Below are positions 1 through 8,224 of a stretch of 10,996 bases of DNA, in pieces. The DNA is from Armatimonadota bacterium (lineage in GTDB: Bacteria; Armatimonadota; JAAZEB01). The stretch is from the NCBI GenBank assembly GCA_012841485.1, contig DUUU01000298.1, positions 1 through 10,996 on the forward strand. Direction: 5' to 3'. The first letter of the stretch is position 1. Each line of letters opens with the position of its first letter. The position numbers were made by a program, and so were the translations under genes. The notes under the pieces are model-generated. The model worked only from the letters and a program-made list of their open reading frames with translations, was not told where the DNA came from and ran no database searches.

Positions 1-1
1 C

Positions 2-21
2 GCGCCCGGCAAGCCGGGCGC
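2..21. terminator. GC-rich hairpin at left edge, possible end of an upstream transcript
   Basis: A perfect 8-bp stem (2-9 pairing with 14-21) closes a CAAG tetraloop. The sequence after it is not a clean T-tract (CCGGTCTCTT). It may terminate a gene lying left of the window. The upstream gene is not visible, so its role cannot be confirmed; it could equally be a palindromic spacer repeat. Confidence 0.35.
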
Positions 22-201
22 CCGGTCTCTTGGGATCATACGCCATTCCCTAGAGAGCGTCAAGGCCCAGAGGATGCGGGCCACTCCTTTGCGCGCATAC
101 TCTCAAACGCCATCTCGGGAAGGCCCGGCCGCTTCGGGCGTCGAATTGGCCCGATAGTGCTACTAGTTGGCCGCATTAGGAAGGCTGCCGAAAGCGCGCG
201 C
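22..201. other. Upstream spacer with no gene recognised
   Basis: I see no convincing coding frame between the left-edge hairpin and the cysD promoter. A short imperfect hairpin lies at 123-139 (five G/C pairs around a 7-base loop). I looked for a SAM or other sulfur-related riboswitch and found no matching architecture. Confidence 0.4.
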
Positions 202-210
202 TGCTATAAT
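202..210 (+). promoter_or_regulatory. Extended -10 promoter of the cysD operon
   Basis: The bases TGCTATAAT form a perfect extended -10 element (TG at 202-203, TATAAT at 205-210). No good -35 hexamer sits 16-18 bases upstream, which fits an extended -10 promoter. Transcription would start near 216-218, giving a leader of about 19 bases that carries only the ribosome binding site (GAGGGG, 221-226) before the ATG at 236. The match to the sigma-70 consensus is seen directly; activity is inferred. Confidence 0.6.
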
Positions 211-235
211 AGCACTGCCAGAGGGGTACGGCAGT

Positions 236-1156
236 ATGAGCACGATACACACTGAAGCGCTTCGCCTGACGACGCTCGACGCGCTGGAGGCGGAGAGCAT
301 CCACATTATTCGCGAGGTAGTCGCCGAGTTCGAACGCCCGGTGATGCTCTATTCAGTGGGCAAGGACTCCTCGGTCATGGTTCGTCTGGCGCAGAAAGCG
401 TTCGCGCCCGGGCGCATCCCGTTCCCTCTCCTGCACGTCGATACCGGCCTGAAGTTTCCGGAGATGTACACCTTCCGTGACGAGTTCTGCCGGTCCATCG
501 GCGCGGAGCTGAGGGTCTATCGATACGAGGAGGCCATCGCGCAGGGCGTCAACCCCTGGGATCTGGGCACCGTGCGTTGCTGCGCCGCCTTGAAGACCCA
601 GGCCCTGCTGAATGCCCTCAAGGAGGGGGGCTACGACGCCGCCTTTGGTGGGGCGCGCCGCGAGGAGGAACGCTCGCGAGCAAAAGAGCGCGTCTATTCC
701 TTCCGCGATACCTTTGGGCAATGGGACCCCAGAAACCAGCGCCCGGAGCTGTGGAACCTCTACAATGGCCGGATCGCCCGCGGCGAGAGCATCCGCGCCT
801 TTCCCCTCTCGAACTGGACCGAGCTGGATATCTGGCTCTACATCCACCGCGAGCAGATTCCCGTCGTGCCGATGTACTTCGCCGCCGAGCGGGAGGTAGT
901 CGTGCGCGAGAACCAGCTCATCCCGGTCTACGAGCGCACCCGACTCCTTCCGGGCGAGAAGCCGGAGAAGGTCCTCTGCCGGTGCCGCACTCTCGGGTGC
1001 TATCCCTGCACCGGGGCGATCCGCTCTTCCGCGCGCACGGTGGAGGAGATCATCGAGGAGATGATGGTGGTCCGGCAATCCGAGCGGATCACGCGGCTCA
1101 TCGACCACGACCAGGACAGCTCGATGGAGCAGAAGAAGCGGGAGGGCTACTTCTGA
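236..1156 (+). CDS. cysD: Sulfate adenylyltransferase subunit 2 (ATP sulfurylase small subunit)
   Basis: This protein makes adenosine 5'-phosphosulfate (APS) from ATP and sulfate in the cytoplasm, as a heteromer with the CysN GTPase. It is 306 residues long, the usual CysD size. The N-type PP-loop SVGKDS is at residues 40-45. The family signature [15 protein letters not shown] is at 138-152, [11 protein letters not shown] at 251-261, and the C-terminus is the diagnostic KKREGYF. These features separate it from PAPS reductase (CysH). The ATG at 236 is preferred because GAGGGG at 221-226 is well placed, and because the in-frame TTG at 167 lies upstream of the likely promoter. An unusual cysteine set (C248, C250, C255, C258) surrounds the RTLGC signature, where many CysD proteins have a single Cys. 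cysNC begins 36 bases downstream, as expected for its partner. Confidence 0.95.
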   Translation: MSTIHTEALRLTTLDALEAESIHIIREVVAEFERPVMLYSVGKDSSVMVRLAQKAFAPGRIPFPLLHVDTGLKFPEMYTFRDEFCRSIGAELRVYRYEEAIAQGVNPWDLGTVRCCAALKTQALLNALKEGGYDAAFGGARREEERSRAKERVYSFRDTFGQWDPRNQRPELWNLYNGRIARGESIRAFPLSNWTELDIWLYIHREQIPVVPMYFAAEREVVVRENQLIPVYERTRLLPGEKPEKVLCRCRTLGCYPCTGAIRSSARTVEEIIEEMMVVRQSERITRLIDHDQDSSMEQKKREGYF

Positions 1157-1192
1157 GGCCATCGCCCTCCGGCAGCCCCTGATAGAACCACC

Positions 1193-3193
1193 ATGAAAGA
1201 CGCACGCGAGGATGCCCAGAAACGCCAGGTAACGATGGATCTCGCACCAGGAGAGCGCGGCGTGACACCCAATGAACTGATTCGACAGGCGCAGCAGACA
1301 GAGCTGCTCCGCTTCACCACGGCGGGCAGCGTCGATGACGGCAAATCCACTCTCATTGGCCGCCTGTTGCATGACGCGCGAGGCATCTATGAGGATCACC
1401 TCCTGGCGGTTCGCGAAGCATCGGCGCGCAATGGTCAGGAGGAGATCGATTGGGCGCTCCTCACCGATGGCCTGAAGGCAGAGCGCGAGCAGCGGATCAC
1501 CATCGATGTGGCGTATCGCCACTTCTCAACGCCCCGCCGGCGCTTCATCATCGCGGACACTCCCGGCCACGAGCAGTACACGCGCAACATGGCGACCGGG
1601 GCCTCTACCGCCAACCTCGCCATCATCTTGATCGATGCCCGCAACGGCGTCGTCATTCAATCCAAGCGCCATGGCTTCATCTCATCGCTACTCGGGATTC
1701 CTCACCTCGTGGTCGCGGTCAACAAGATGGACCTGGTGGATTACTCCCGCGAGGTCTTCGAGCGGATCCGCGACGAGTACGTGCATTTCACCACCAAACT
1801 GCGCATCCGTGATGTGACCTTCATCCCGATCAGCGCGCTGCACGGAGACAACATCGTTCACCGCAGCACACGCATGCCCTGGTACCAGGGGCCGCCGCTG
1901 CTCACCTACCTGGAGACGGTCCACATCGCCAGCGATGGCAACTTGATCGACTTCCGCTTCCCGGTGCAGCACGTCTTGCGCCCGAACGCCGACTTCCGTG
2001 GTTACTGCGGCACGATCACCTCTGGCGTGATCCGCGTAGGCGATGAGGTAGTGGCGCTTCCCTCGGGTCGGCACACCCGAATCTCGCGCATCCTTGGACC
2101 CAACGGCGATACGGTCTACGCCTTCGCGCCGCAATCGATCACGGTCTGTCTGGAGGACGAGCTCGATGTAAGCCGCGGCGATATGCTGGCCCATCCGGGC
2201 AACCTGCCCTGGATGGTGCAGGAGCTGGAGGCGATCCTCATCTGGATGGACACGCGCGCGCTGCGCCCCGGGCAGAGCTATCTGGTGAAGCACACGACCA
2301 ACGTGGTCCGCGGCGAGTGCGCCGAGCTAAAGTATCGTATCGATCCGAATACGCTGCATCGCCAAGAGGCCGCGACGCTCGAGCTGAATGAGATCGGGCG
2401 CGTTCACCTGCGGATGCACCGGCCGCTCCTATGCGACGAGTACGAGCGCAACCGCGGGACGGGCAGCTTCGTCTTGATCGACCCGGTCACCCATTTCACC
2501 GCCGCCGCCGGGCTCGTGATCGACCGCTGCCACACGCACGGCGCGGTGCGCGTCTCCCCTGCTCCTACCAAGAAGGCAACGAACGTGACGCGGCATGAGG
2601 GCCGCGTGACGCCGGAGCAACGCGCTGCGCTCCTGCGCCAGCGCCCGGCCACCCTCTGGCTGACGGGGCTGAGCGGCTCCGGGAAATCTACCCTCGCCTA
2701 CGCGCTGGAAGAGCGCCTCATCGCCGCCGGCCACGCCTGCGTCGTCCTGGATGGCGACAATGTGCGCCACGGTCTCAACCGCGACCTCGGCTTCTCCGCG
2801 CCGGATCGCTCGGAGAACATCCGCCGGGTGGCAGAAGTGGCCCGCCTCTTCAATGACGCCGGCCTCATTGTGATCACCTCCTTCATCTCCCCCTACCGCG
2901 AGGACCGGCGGATGGCCCGGGAGATCATTGGGAGCGCGAACTTCATCGAGGCGTTCATCGACGCCCCGCTGCACGAGTGCGAGCGCCGCGATCCGAAGGG
3001 TCTCTACGCCAAGGCGCGCGCCGGCCAAATCCCGGAGTTTACCGGGATCTCAGCGCCCTACGAGGCCCCCGAGGCGCCGGGTCTTCGCCTGGAGAGTGCC
3101 CGTTACTCCGTCGCGGAGCTGGTCGAGCAGGTCTACCAGGCCTTGGAGGCACGGGGCTGCTTCCGCCCCGAATCAGGAGAAGACGAAAAATGA
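1193..3193 (+). CDS. cysNC: Bifunctional CysN/CysC: ATP sulfurylase GTPase subunit fused to APS kinase
   Basis: This is a 666-residue fusion. The N-terminal part is an EF-Tu-like GTPase that drives APS synthesis with CysD: G1 GSVDDGKST at 45-53, G3 DTPGH at 122-126, G4 NKMD at 177-180, G5 SAL at 214-216, then beta-barrel domains to about residue 455. The C-terminal part, from about 475, is APS kinase, which phosphorylates APS to PAPS: P-loop GLSGSGKST at 492-500, DGDNVRHGL at 520-528, FISPYR at 564-569 and [18 protein letters not shown] at 602-619. All key motifs look intact, so both activities are expected. The ATG at 1193 has only a weak ribosome binding site; the ATG at 1235 (residue 15) is a possible alternative, since the first 20 or so residues precede the conserved fold. 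The stop overlaps the sulfotransferase start (ATGA), suggesting translational coupling. Similar fusions are known as NodQ/CysNC. Confidence 0.95.
   Translation: MKDAREDAQKRQVTMDLAPGERGVTPNELIRQAQQTELLRFTTAGSVDDGKSTLIGRLLHDARGIYEDHLLAVREASARNGQEEIDWALLTDGLKAEREQRITIDVAYRHFSTPRRRFIIADTPGHEQYTRNMATGASTANLAIILIDARNGVVIQSKRHGFISSLLGIPHLVVAVNKMDLVDYSREVFERIRDEYVHFTTKLRIRDVTFIPISALHGDNIVHRSTRMPWYQGPPLLTYLETVHIASDGNLIDFRFPVQHVLRPNADFRGYCGTITSGVIRVGDEVVALPSGRHTRISRILGPNGDTVYAFAPQSITVCLEDELDVSRGDMLAHPGNLPWMVQELEAILIWMDTRALRPGQSYLVKHTTNVVRGECAELKYRIDPNTLHRQEAATLELNEIGRVHLRMHRPLLCDEYERNRGTGSFVLIDPVTHFTAAAGLVIDRCHTHGAVRVSPAPTKKATNVTRHEGRVTPEQRAALLRQRPATLWLTGLSGSGKSTLAYALEERLIAAGHACVVLDGDNVRHGLNRDLGFSAPDRSENIRRVAEVARLFNDAGLIVITSFISPYREDRRMAREIIGSANFIEAFIDAPLHECERRDPKGLYAKARAGQIPEFTGISAPYEAPEAPGLRLESARYSVAELVEQVYQALEARGCFRPESGEDEK
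3176..3180 (+). promoter_or_regulatory. Ribosome binding site fixing the sulfotransferase start
   Basis: AGGAG inside the 3' end of cysNC lies 9 bases before the ATG at 3190 and 12 before the adjoining ATG at 3193. The spacing favours 3190, which overlaps the cysNC stop codon as ATGA. Confidence 0.6.
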
Positions 3194-3897
3194 TGATCAC
3201 GGTCATCGGCCGCGGGCACTCTGGCACGCGCGCCATGTCTCACACCTTGAGCGCAAGCGGCGTCTACATGGGCGCGAAACTCAACGTATCGGGCGACCTC
3301 ATTCCGGCAGAGGAGCTGTACGAGGCGTGCCGGGTGATGGCCCGCTACGTCGAGCACAAAGGCGGGTTGGAGTGGGACTTCTCGCGCCTCTTCACCATGC
3401 CGATCGATCCGGCGTTCACCCGCCTGGTCGAGTCCTACCTCTCTTCGGTCCTTGGGAGCGACGCCGAGCGCAAGGGATGGAAGCTCCCGGAGACGACGCT
3501 CATCCTGCCCTGGATCATCCGCATGTTCCCCGACATACACTACATCTACTGGGTGCGCGACCCACGCGATTCCATCATCGGTGCCCACATCACCGATGAT
3601 CTGGCCGACTTTGGCGTGCCCTACGAGCACACCGATGATCTGCGCCGGCGCCGCGCCACCAGCTGGCGCTACCAATATAACCTCATGCAAGCGACACCGC
3701 CTCCCGCGCGCCGAATCCACGTGCGCTTCGAGGAGTTCGTGCTGAAGCAGGAGGAGACGCTGCGCCGTCTGGAGGACTTTCTCGGCTTCCCGCTGGAGCG
3801 AATCCCGGTCCGGGCCGAGAGCGTTGGCCGCTGGCGCACCGACACGGAAACCCACGATTTCGACTTCTTCCCTCGGGAAGCGCTCTACGAAGGATAG
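3190..3897 (+). CDS. PAPS-dependent sulfotransferase family protein
   Basis: This 235-residue protein is predicted to move the sulfuryl group from PAPS to an unknown hydroxyl or amino acceptor. The 5'-phosphosulfate binding loop GRGHSGTR is at residues 7-14, right after the first beta strand. The 3'-phosphate binding motif [10 protein letters not shown] is at 122-131. Later conserved segments are also present: RFEEFV at 179-184, the [14 protein letters not shown] stretch at 188-201, and VGRWR at 212-216. No signal peptide or membrane segment is visible, so it should act in the cytoplasm. It is short for the superfamily, but the order of motifs is normal. The start overlaps the cysNC stop by four bases, so donor synthesis and donor use are tied together. 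The acceptor cannot be told from sequence; a glycan, lipid or small metabolite are all possible. Confidence 0.85.
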   Translation: MMITVIGRGHSGTRAMSHTLSASGVYMGAKLNVSGDLIPAEELYEACRVMARYVEHKGGLEWDFSRLFTMPIDPAFTRLVESYLSSVLGSDAERKGWKLPETTLILPWIIRMFPDIHYIYWVRDPRDSIIGAHITDDLADFGVPYEHTDDLRRRRATSWRYQYNLMQATPPPARRIHVRFEEFVLKQEETLRRLEDFLGFPLERIPVRAESVGRWRTDTETHDFDFFPREALYEG

Positions 3898-3911
3898 GGG
3901 CTTTCGCCTCT
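3896..3911 (+). terminator. Weak hairpin at the sulfotransferase stop
   Basis: A 6-bp stem with one G-T wobble (3896-3901 with 3906-3911) closes a TTTC loop, beginning inside the stop codon. A TTTT run lies only at 3923-3926, too far for a classical intrinsic terminator. It could attenuate transcription into the next gene, but the evidence is thin. The rest of the 105-base gap shows no clear promoter. Confidence 0.22.
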
Positions 3912-3990
3912 CCATACGCGGGTTTTGCTCGTCCGTTGCTCTGCCGCGCAGGTTTCCCGCGTGCGCCCGGCGAATGGATCGCCCAAGCAG

Positions 3991-3998
3991 GGGAGGAG
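3991..3998 (+). promoter_or_regulatory. Ribosome binding site of the SDR gene
   Basis: GGGAGGAG, a near-perfect Shine-Dalgarno sequence, precedes the ATG at 4003 by a few bases. It rules out the longer in-frame start at 3925, whose extra 26 residues have no counterpart in the family. Confidence 0.65.
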
Positions 3999-4002
3999 CA
4001 GC

Positions 4003-4773
4003 ATGAGCCATCGTCTTGTCGGGAAGGTAGCGGTCGTCACCGGGTCTACCTCGGGCATCGGTGCGGGGATTGCGCAGGCGCTCGCGGCAGCGGGCGCGCG
4101 CGTGGTGGTAAGCGGCCGGCGCCGCCAGGAGGGAAACGCCGTCGTTGCCGCCATCCACGAGGCAGGCGGCGAGGCGATCTTCCAGCAGACGGACCTCCGT
4201 GATCCCGAGGAGTGCCGGCGCCTCTGCCTGCGCGCGGACGAAGCGTTCGGCGGCCTCGATATCCTCGTCAACAACGCGGGCGTCTTCCCGCGGATGGATT
4301 TTGAGGAGGTGACCCCGGAGTTTTGGGACCAGATTCTGGACATCAATGTGCGCGGCGCATTTTTCTGCTGCCAGGCAGCGGCTCCCCTGATGCGCCGGCG
4401 TGGCGGCGGGTCGATCATCAACATCGGCTCGGTACATGCGTTTGGCACCCGGCCACGCATGCTTCCCTACGGCATCAGCAAGAGCGCGCTCTACGCGCTG
4501 ACGATGAATCTGGCACGCATTCTGGCGCCGGATCGTATCCGCGTAAACTGGGTGACCGTCGGCTGGGTGCTGACCGAAAAGGAGTTCGCGGTCCAGGCCG
4601 GCGAAGGCACCGAGAGCGAGGAGCTGTTGAAGCGCGCGGAGACCCTTCCGATGGGCGAGTTCTCCACCGTCGAGGATGTCGCTCAAGCCTGCATCTACCT
4701 GGCCGGAGACGAGACGGCGCACGTCACCGGCTCCAACCTGAACACCGGCGCCGGACTGGGAGTCCACTTCTGA
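4003..4773 (+). CDS. Short-chain dehydrogenase/reductase (classical SDR)
   Basis: This is a 256-residue NAD(P)H-dependent oxidoreductase with a full classical SDR motif set. The cofactor loop TGSTSGIG is at residues 13-20, NNAG at 90-93 and the helix-4 Asn at N115. The catalytic triad is S143, Y156 and K160 (YGISK). The acidic D64 in TDLRD would contact adenine. Arginines right after beta-2 (SGRRR, 37-41) suggest NADPH rather than NADH; that is inference. There is no signal peptide, so it is cytoplasmic. The substrate cannot be assigned: relatives include 3-oxoacyl-ACP reductases, glucose dehydrogenases and keto-deoxy-sugar reductases. It sits 105 bases after the sulfotransferase and 13 bases before the secreted propeller gene, whose ribosome binding site overlaps its stop codon, so these two genes are very likely cotranscribed. 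Confidence 0.88.
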   Translation: MSHRLVGKVAVVTGSTSGIGAGIAQALAAAGARVVVSGRRRQEGNAVVAAIHEAGGEAIFQQTDLRDPEECRRLCLRADEAFGGLDILVNNAGVFPRMDFEEVTPEFWDQILDINVRGAFFCCQAAAPLMRRRGGGSIINIGSVHAFGTRPRMLPYGISKSALYALTMNLARILAPDRIRVNWVTVGWVLTEKEFAVQAGEGTESEELLKRAETLPMGEFSTVEDVAQACIYLAGDETAHVTGSNLNTGAGLGVHF

Positions 4774-4786
4774 GAGGGGCGAGCAT

Positions 4787-6706
4787 ATGGCCAGCAAATT
4801 GACACGCTGCCTGGCGTTGGCGGGGATTCCACTCGTCTTCCAGGCCGCCGGGAGCGCATTTGCGGGTACCGAGGAGATGGGCAACGGCTTCTTCCATCAC
4901 GGGGTCGCCACTCCTGTCAGTAACCACCGGGGAATCGTCGCCACCGTGGATGGAGAGGGGCGCAACGTTGTCCTCCTCTGGCTCTACGACCACCGCGGGG
5001 GATACGCTCTCCTGATGATCGACGCGGAGACGGGAAAGAGCAAGGAGTTTCCCATCCCCTTCCCCACCGGAGGCGACGGTCCCTTCGCTTCGGTCCTCTC
5101 CAGCGCCAACAAGTTCTACACTCACTTTGGCAGCCACTTCACCGAGTTCGATCCTGTGAAGGGCGAGTTCACCTTCTACCGCAAGACCGTCCCGCAGATG
5201 GCGATGGGGATGACCGAAGATGACAACGGCGTCATCTGGTCGGTCACCTATCCCAATAGCGGGGTGGCCTCCTACAACCCGAAGACGGGCGAGTTCAAGG
5301 ATTACGGCCACGTCTACCGGCAGAACTGGCGGCAGTACCAGCGGTACGTGGCAGCCGACGACCAGGGTTGGCTCTACTTTGCCGTGGGCAACACCCAGAG
5401 CCAGATCATCGCGCTGGATCCGGCGACAGGCCAAGCCACCCCGCTCGTGCCCGAATCCGAGCGCGCGCAGGGCTCCGCGTATGTGTACCGGGACCTCGAT
5501 GGCAAGGTGTATGGCCAGGCCCTCGCCGGGCGCGACCAGCCCTGGCTGGAGCTGTATGGCGGCAAGGCCCGCAAGATCGGCAAGCTGGAGACACAGCGGC
5601 GCAAGCCGACTATCACCGGCAGTCAGGGGCTGTTCCATCGCCCCTTCCCCGATGGCAGCCGGATCGTCCGCTGCGACACGGTGGAGCGCATCCTCACCAT
5701 CGAGGATCCGGAGAAGAAGCAGAAGACCGTCCACTTCGACTATCAGAGCGAGGGCGCCCATATCATGGGTCTGGCAGCCGCCCCGGACGGCACCATCTGC
5801 GGCGGCACCGCCTTTCCGATGCGCTTCTTCAGCTTCGACCCCAAGGCAGATCAGTGGGTGAGGCACCCGGCATATGGCCAGTGGAACACGGTGGCGCGCC
5901 AGGGCGACCGCTTCTTCGTCGGCGGCTATACGGGCGGCTTCCTGCTGGAGTGGGATCCGGCCAAGCCGTGGGTCAACACCGAGAAGGGGAAAGCGGAGTG
6001 CAACCCGCGCTTCCTCACCGAGTGTCCTCCAACGATCAACCGCCCGCACGACCTGCTGCCAACGCCGGATGGCAAGTGGGTGTTCCTCGCGGGAACGCCC
6101 GGCTACGGTTACACCGGGGGCGGGCTGTTGCTGTGGAACCGTGAGACGGGAACCCGCACGCTCCTGGAGCACACCGACCTGATCCCGGATCATTCGACGA
6201 TGAGTCTGGCGTTGCTCCCGGATGGCAAGCTCCTCGGCGGCACCACCATCGCCGCGGGCACCGGGGGCGAGCAGAAGGCGAAGGAAGCCGAGCTGTACAT
6301 CCTGGACCCGGCGACCTGCAAAGTGGAGTGGCACGCCGTCGTCTTTCCCGGGGTGGTGAGCTACACTGACCTGACCCCCGGACCGCGCGGCCTGATCTAT
6401 GGGGTGGCCGACCAGAAGCGCTTCTTCGTCTTCGATCCCAAGGAGCGCAAGATTGTCCACGAGCAAGACCTGACGGCCGAGTTCGGGCAGACGATCTCGC
6501 ACCAGGGCCCGCGCGTCTTCGTGCCTGCCCCGGATGGCACCCTCTACATGCTCTTCGTGAAAGGGATCGCCAAGGTGGACCCGCAGACGCACGCGATCCA
6601 GATGGTGGCAGAGTCGCCCGTGCGCATCGCCGCTGGCGGCGATATCGTGGACGGCCGGCTCTACTTTGCCCACGGGTCGCACGTCTACAGCTTCAAGTTG
6701 CCCTAG
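4787..6706 (+). CDS. Secreted beta-propeller-like repeat protein of unknown function
   Basis: The protein has 639 residues. A Sec signal peptide (K4 and R7, hydrophobic 9-20, cleavage likely after AFA at 24-26) indicates export. The mature part repeats a strand-turn motif of the form 'xxxDPxTGxxxxx': about residues 76-86, 118-129, 160-171, 207-218, 346-357, 387-394, 447-458, 503-514, 547-556 and 595-605. Between them recur 'PDGxxxxG' strands (333-340, 427-436, 468-475, 582-588). This is typical of NHL, YVTN or SMP-30-like beta-propellers, probably seven or more blades. I see no catalytic motif, lipobox or C-terminal sorting signal. A good ribosome binding site (GAGAGGGG, 4772-4779) overlaps the SDR stop. 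Possible roles are carbohydrate or ligand binding or a lyase-like activity; none is supported directly. The family is not recognised by name. Confidence 0.8.
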   Translation: MASKLTRCLALAGIPLVFQAAGSAFAGTEEMGNGFFHHGVATPVSNHRGIVATVDGEGRNVVLLWLYDHRGGYALLMIDAETGKSKEFPIPFPTGGDGPFASVLSSANKFYTHFGSHFTEFDPVKGEFTFYRKTVPQMAMGMTEDDNGVIWSVTYPNSGVASYNPKTGEFKDYGHVYRQNWRQYQRYVAADDQGWLYFAVGNTQSQIIALDPATGQATPLVPESERAQGSAYVYRDLDGKVYGQALAGRDQPWLELYGGKARKIGKLETQRRKPTITGSQGLFHRPFPDGSRIVRCDTVERILTIEDPEKKQKTVHFDYQSEGAHIMGLAAAPDGTICGGTAFPMRFFSFDPKADQWVRHPAYGQWNTVARQGDRFFVGGYTGGFLLEWDPAKPWVNTEKGKAECNPRFLTECPPTINRPHDLLPTPDGKWVFLAGTPGYGYTGGGLLLWNRETGTRTLLEHTDLIPDHSTMSLALLPDGKLLGGTTIAAGTGGEQKAKEAELYILDPATCKVEWHAVVFPGVVSYTDLTPGPRGLIYGVADQKRFFVFDPKERKIVHEQDLTAEFGQTISHQGPRVFVPAPDGTLYMLFVKGIAKVDPQTHAIQMVAESPVRIAAGGDIVDGRLYFAHGSHVYSFKLP

Positions 6707-6717
6707 CAAGCGCATTT

Positions 6718-6749
6718 CCGGCCCGGGGGAAGGATTCACCCCGGGCCGG
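6718..6749. terminator. Strong hairpin between the propeller gene and the mutase pair
   Basis: A perfect 11-bp G/C-only stem (6718-6728 with 6739-6749) encloses GAAGGATTCA, which can add three more pairs with one bulged base. It starts 11 bases after the stop at 6706. There is no T-tract on either side, so it is not a textbook intrinsic terminator. It may end or attenuate the upstream transcript, or protect its 3' end. Confidence 0.5.
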
Positions 6750-6768
6750 GTCGAATCTGGGCAACAAC

Positions 6769-8127
6769 ATGAAGCCGCTTAAGCTATCCATACTGGGTGT
6801 TCGGGGGGTCGTCGGCGAGGCGCTCACCCCCGAGTTGGTGGTTACCTTCGCGCAAGCCTTCGGTACCTATATCGAAGGGGGGCCGATCTTCGTCAGTCGC
6901 GATACGCGTCCCTCAGGCGAGATGATCGCCTCCTCCGTCATCGCCGGCCTGCTGGCGACCGGCTATGAGGTGGTTGATCTTGGCGTCTGTCCAACGCCGG
7001 CGATGGAGCTGGCCGTGCGCCGGCACAACGGCGCCGGCGGCGTGGCAATCACGGCGGGGCACAACCCCACGGACTGGAACGCGCTCAAGTTCGTCGCTGG
7101 AACCGGCCGCCTCCTCAACGCCTACCAGGGCGAGGAGCTATTGGATGTCTTCCATCAAGGCGAGTTTGCCCGTGCCAAATGGGACGGCCTGAAACCCCTG
7201 CGTTATCAGGCGCACGCCGTTCCAGAATACGTTGAGGCGCTCCTAGAGCAGGTGGATCGGGAGGCCATCCGGAAGCGCCGCTTCAAGGTCGCCGTGGATT
7301 GCTGCAACGGCGCCTGCGTTGATGCCACGATGCGCTTCCTCACCGCGCTCGGATGCAACGTGCTCGCGATCAACGACGAGGTGGAGCGCCCCTTCCCGCA
7401 CGATCCGGAGCCGAACCCCGATAACATGAGCCAGCTCCGCGCCATGGTCAAGGCGAGTGGAGCGGACATCGGGTTCGCGCAGGACGCTGACGGCAGCCGC
7501 CTCGGCGTCGTCACGGAGCAGTGGGATGCCCTCTCCGAGGAGTACACGCTCTGCCTCATCGCTGAGATGCTTCTCGGCAACGGCGATACGGTGGTGACCA
7601 ACTCCTGCACCACGCGCGCCGTTGAAGACATCGCCGCGCGCCATGGCGCCCGCGCGATCCGAACGAAGGTGGGCGAGCCGCATATCGTCGAGACGATGCT
7701 CTTCCACGACGCCGCCCTCGGTGGCGAGGGGAGCGGGGGCATCGTTCTTCCGCGCATGCACCACGTGTTCGACTCCACGGCGGCGATTGGCTGCATCCTC
7801 GACTACCTGGCGCGCACCGGCAAGCCGATCTCCGCGCTGGCGGGAAGCATCCCCCGTTACTACATGGTCAAGGAGCGCGTGCCCTGTCCGCCCGAGCGAG
7901 CACCAGCGGTGATGGCACGCCTGCGAGAGATGGTGGAGGAGCATCCGGAGCTGGGCAACGTGGACCTCACCGACGGCATCCGCGTGGAGCATGGCCGGTC
8001 GTGGGTTCACCTGCGCCCCTCGATGACCGAGCCGGTGCTGCGCGTCATCGCGGAGTCGGAAACGGCCGGCGAGGCACGCACCATTGTGGATGAATGGGGC
8101 GGTCACGTCCGCAGTCTCTTGCTGTGA
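6769..8127 (+). CDS. Phosphohexomutase-family protein with degenerate active site (probable pseudoenzyme)
   Basis: This 452-residue protein has the full alpha-D-phosphohexomutase fold and aligns end to end with the next gene. It starts with SILGVRGVVGEALTPE (7-22), like archaeal-type phosphoglucosamine mutases. The catalytic loop normally reads TASHNP, with the serine carrying the phosphate; here it is TAGHNP (95-100), with Gly97 encoded by GGG at 7057-7059. The metal loop normally reads DxDxDR; here it is DADGSR (239-244), so the third Asp is Ser243 (AGC, 7495-7497). The sugar loop GGEGSGG (318-324) and the phosphate-binding loop RPSMTEP (416-422) remain. A GR pair following the sugar loop in the paralogue is VF here (333-334). 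No stop or frameshift is present and the length is normal, so the gene seems maintained. Mutase activity is unlikely; a regulatory, scaffolding or sugar-phosphate-binding role, perhaps with its paralogue, is inferred. The ATG at 6769 has only a weak ribosome binding site. Confidence 0.85.
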   Translation: MKPLKLSILGVRGVVGEALTPELVVTFAQAFGTYIEGGPIFVSRDTRPSGEMIASSVIAGLLATGYEVVDLGVCPTPAMELAVRRHNGAGGVAITAGHNPTDWNALKFVAGTGRLLNAYQGEELLDVFHQGEFARAKWDGLKPLRYQAHAVPEYVEALLEQVDREAIRKRRFKVAVDCCNGACVDATMRFLTALGCNVLAINDEVERPFPHDPEPNPDNMSQLRAMVKASGADIGFAQDADGSRLGVVTEQWDALSEEYTLCLIAEMLLGNGDTVVTNSCTTRAVEDIAARHGARAIRTKVGEPHIVETMLFHDAALGGEGSGGIVLPRMHHVFDSTAAIGCILDYLARTGKPISALAGSIPRYYMVKERVPCPPERAPAVMARLREMVEEHPELGNVDLTDGIRVEHGRSWVHLRPSMTEPVLRVIAESETAGEARTIVDEWGGHVRSLLL

Positions 8128-8213
8128 GGGTATCTCTGCAGCCGATCCGTGGGGAGGGTGACACCCGCCGTCTGGGGATGGCCCCTTCTCACGAACAGCC
8201 ATAGTCTTGAAGT
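8128..8213. other. Spacer between the two mutase genes
   Basis: The gap contains only small self-complementary stretches (8155-8165 GGGTGACACCC; 8174-8185 with a 4-bp stem) and no clear promoter or terminator. The heptamer CTTGAAG occurs at 8206-8212 and again at 8224-8230 across the start codon. Confidence 0.3.
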
Positions 8214-8218
8214 AGGGA
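8214..8218 (+). promoter_or_regulatory. Ribosome binding site supporting a TTG start
   Basis: AGGGA lies 6 bases before the TTG at 8225. An in-frame TAG at 8213-8215 blocks any start further upstream, and the first in-frame ATG downstream would remove about 26 conserved residues. The TTG is therefore the best start. Confidence 0.6.
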
Positions 8219-8224
8219 AAGAGC

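Noticed and set aside
1..235. A SAM or other sulfur riboswitch upstream of cysD
   Set aside because: No conserved core is visible, and the likely transcript start leaves only about 19 bases of leader.
236..1156. PAPS reductase (CysH) as the identity of the first gene
   Set aside because: The [15 protein letters not shown] and KKREGYF signatures and the neighbouring cysNC fit CysD.
3925..4002. Longer N-terminus for the SDR from an in-frame start at 3925
   Set aside because: The extra 26 residues precede the normal SDR start and the strong ribosome binding site at 3991-3998 points to 4003.
3133..4884. A 583-codon minus-strand open frame across the sulfotransferase and SDR
   Set aside because: Both plus-strand genes have complete family motifs; the antisense translation has none.
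4724..6739. A 671-codon open frame on the minus strand opposite the propeller gene
   Set aside because: It mirrors a plus-strand gene with a signal peptide, repeats and a ribosome binding site; its composition is the usual artefact of GC-rich codon bias and it shows no family motif.
6769..8127. First mutase as an ordinary decayed pseudogene
   Set aside because: The frame is intact over 452 codons, length is normal and the non-catalytic loops are kept; only specific catalytic positions have changed.
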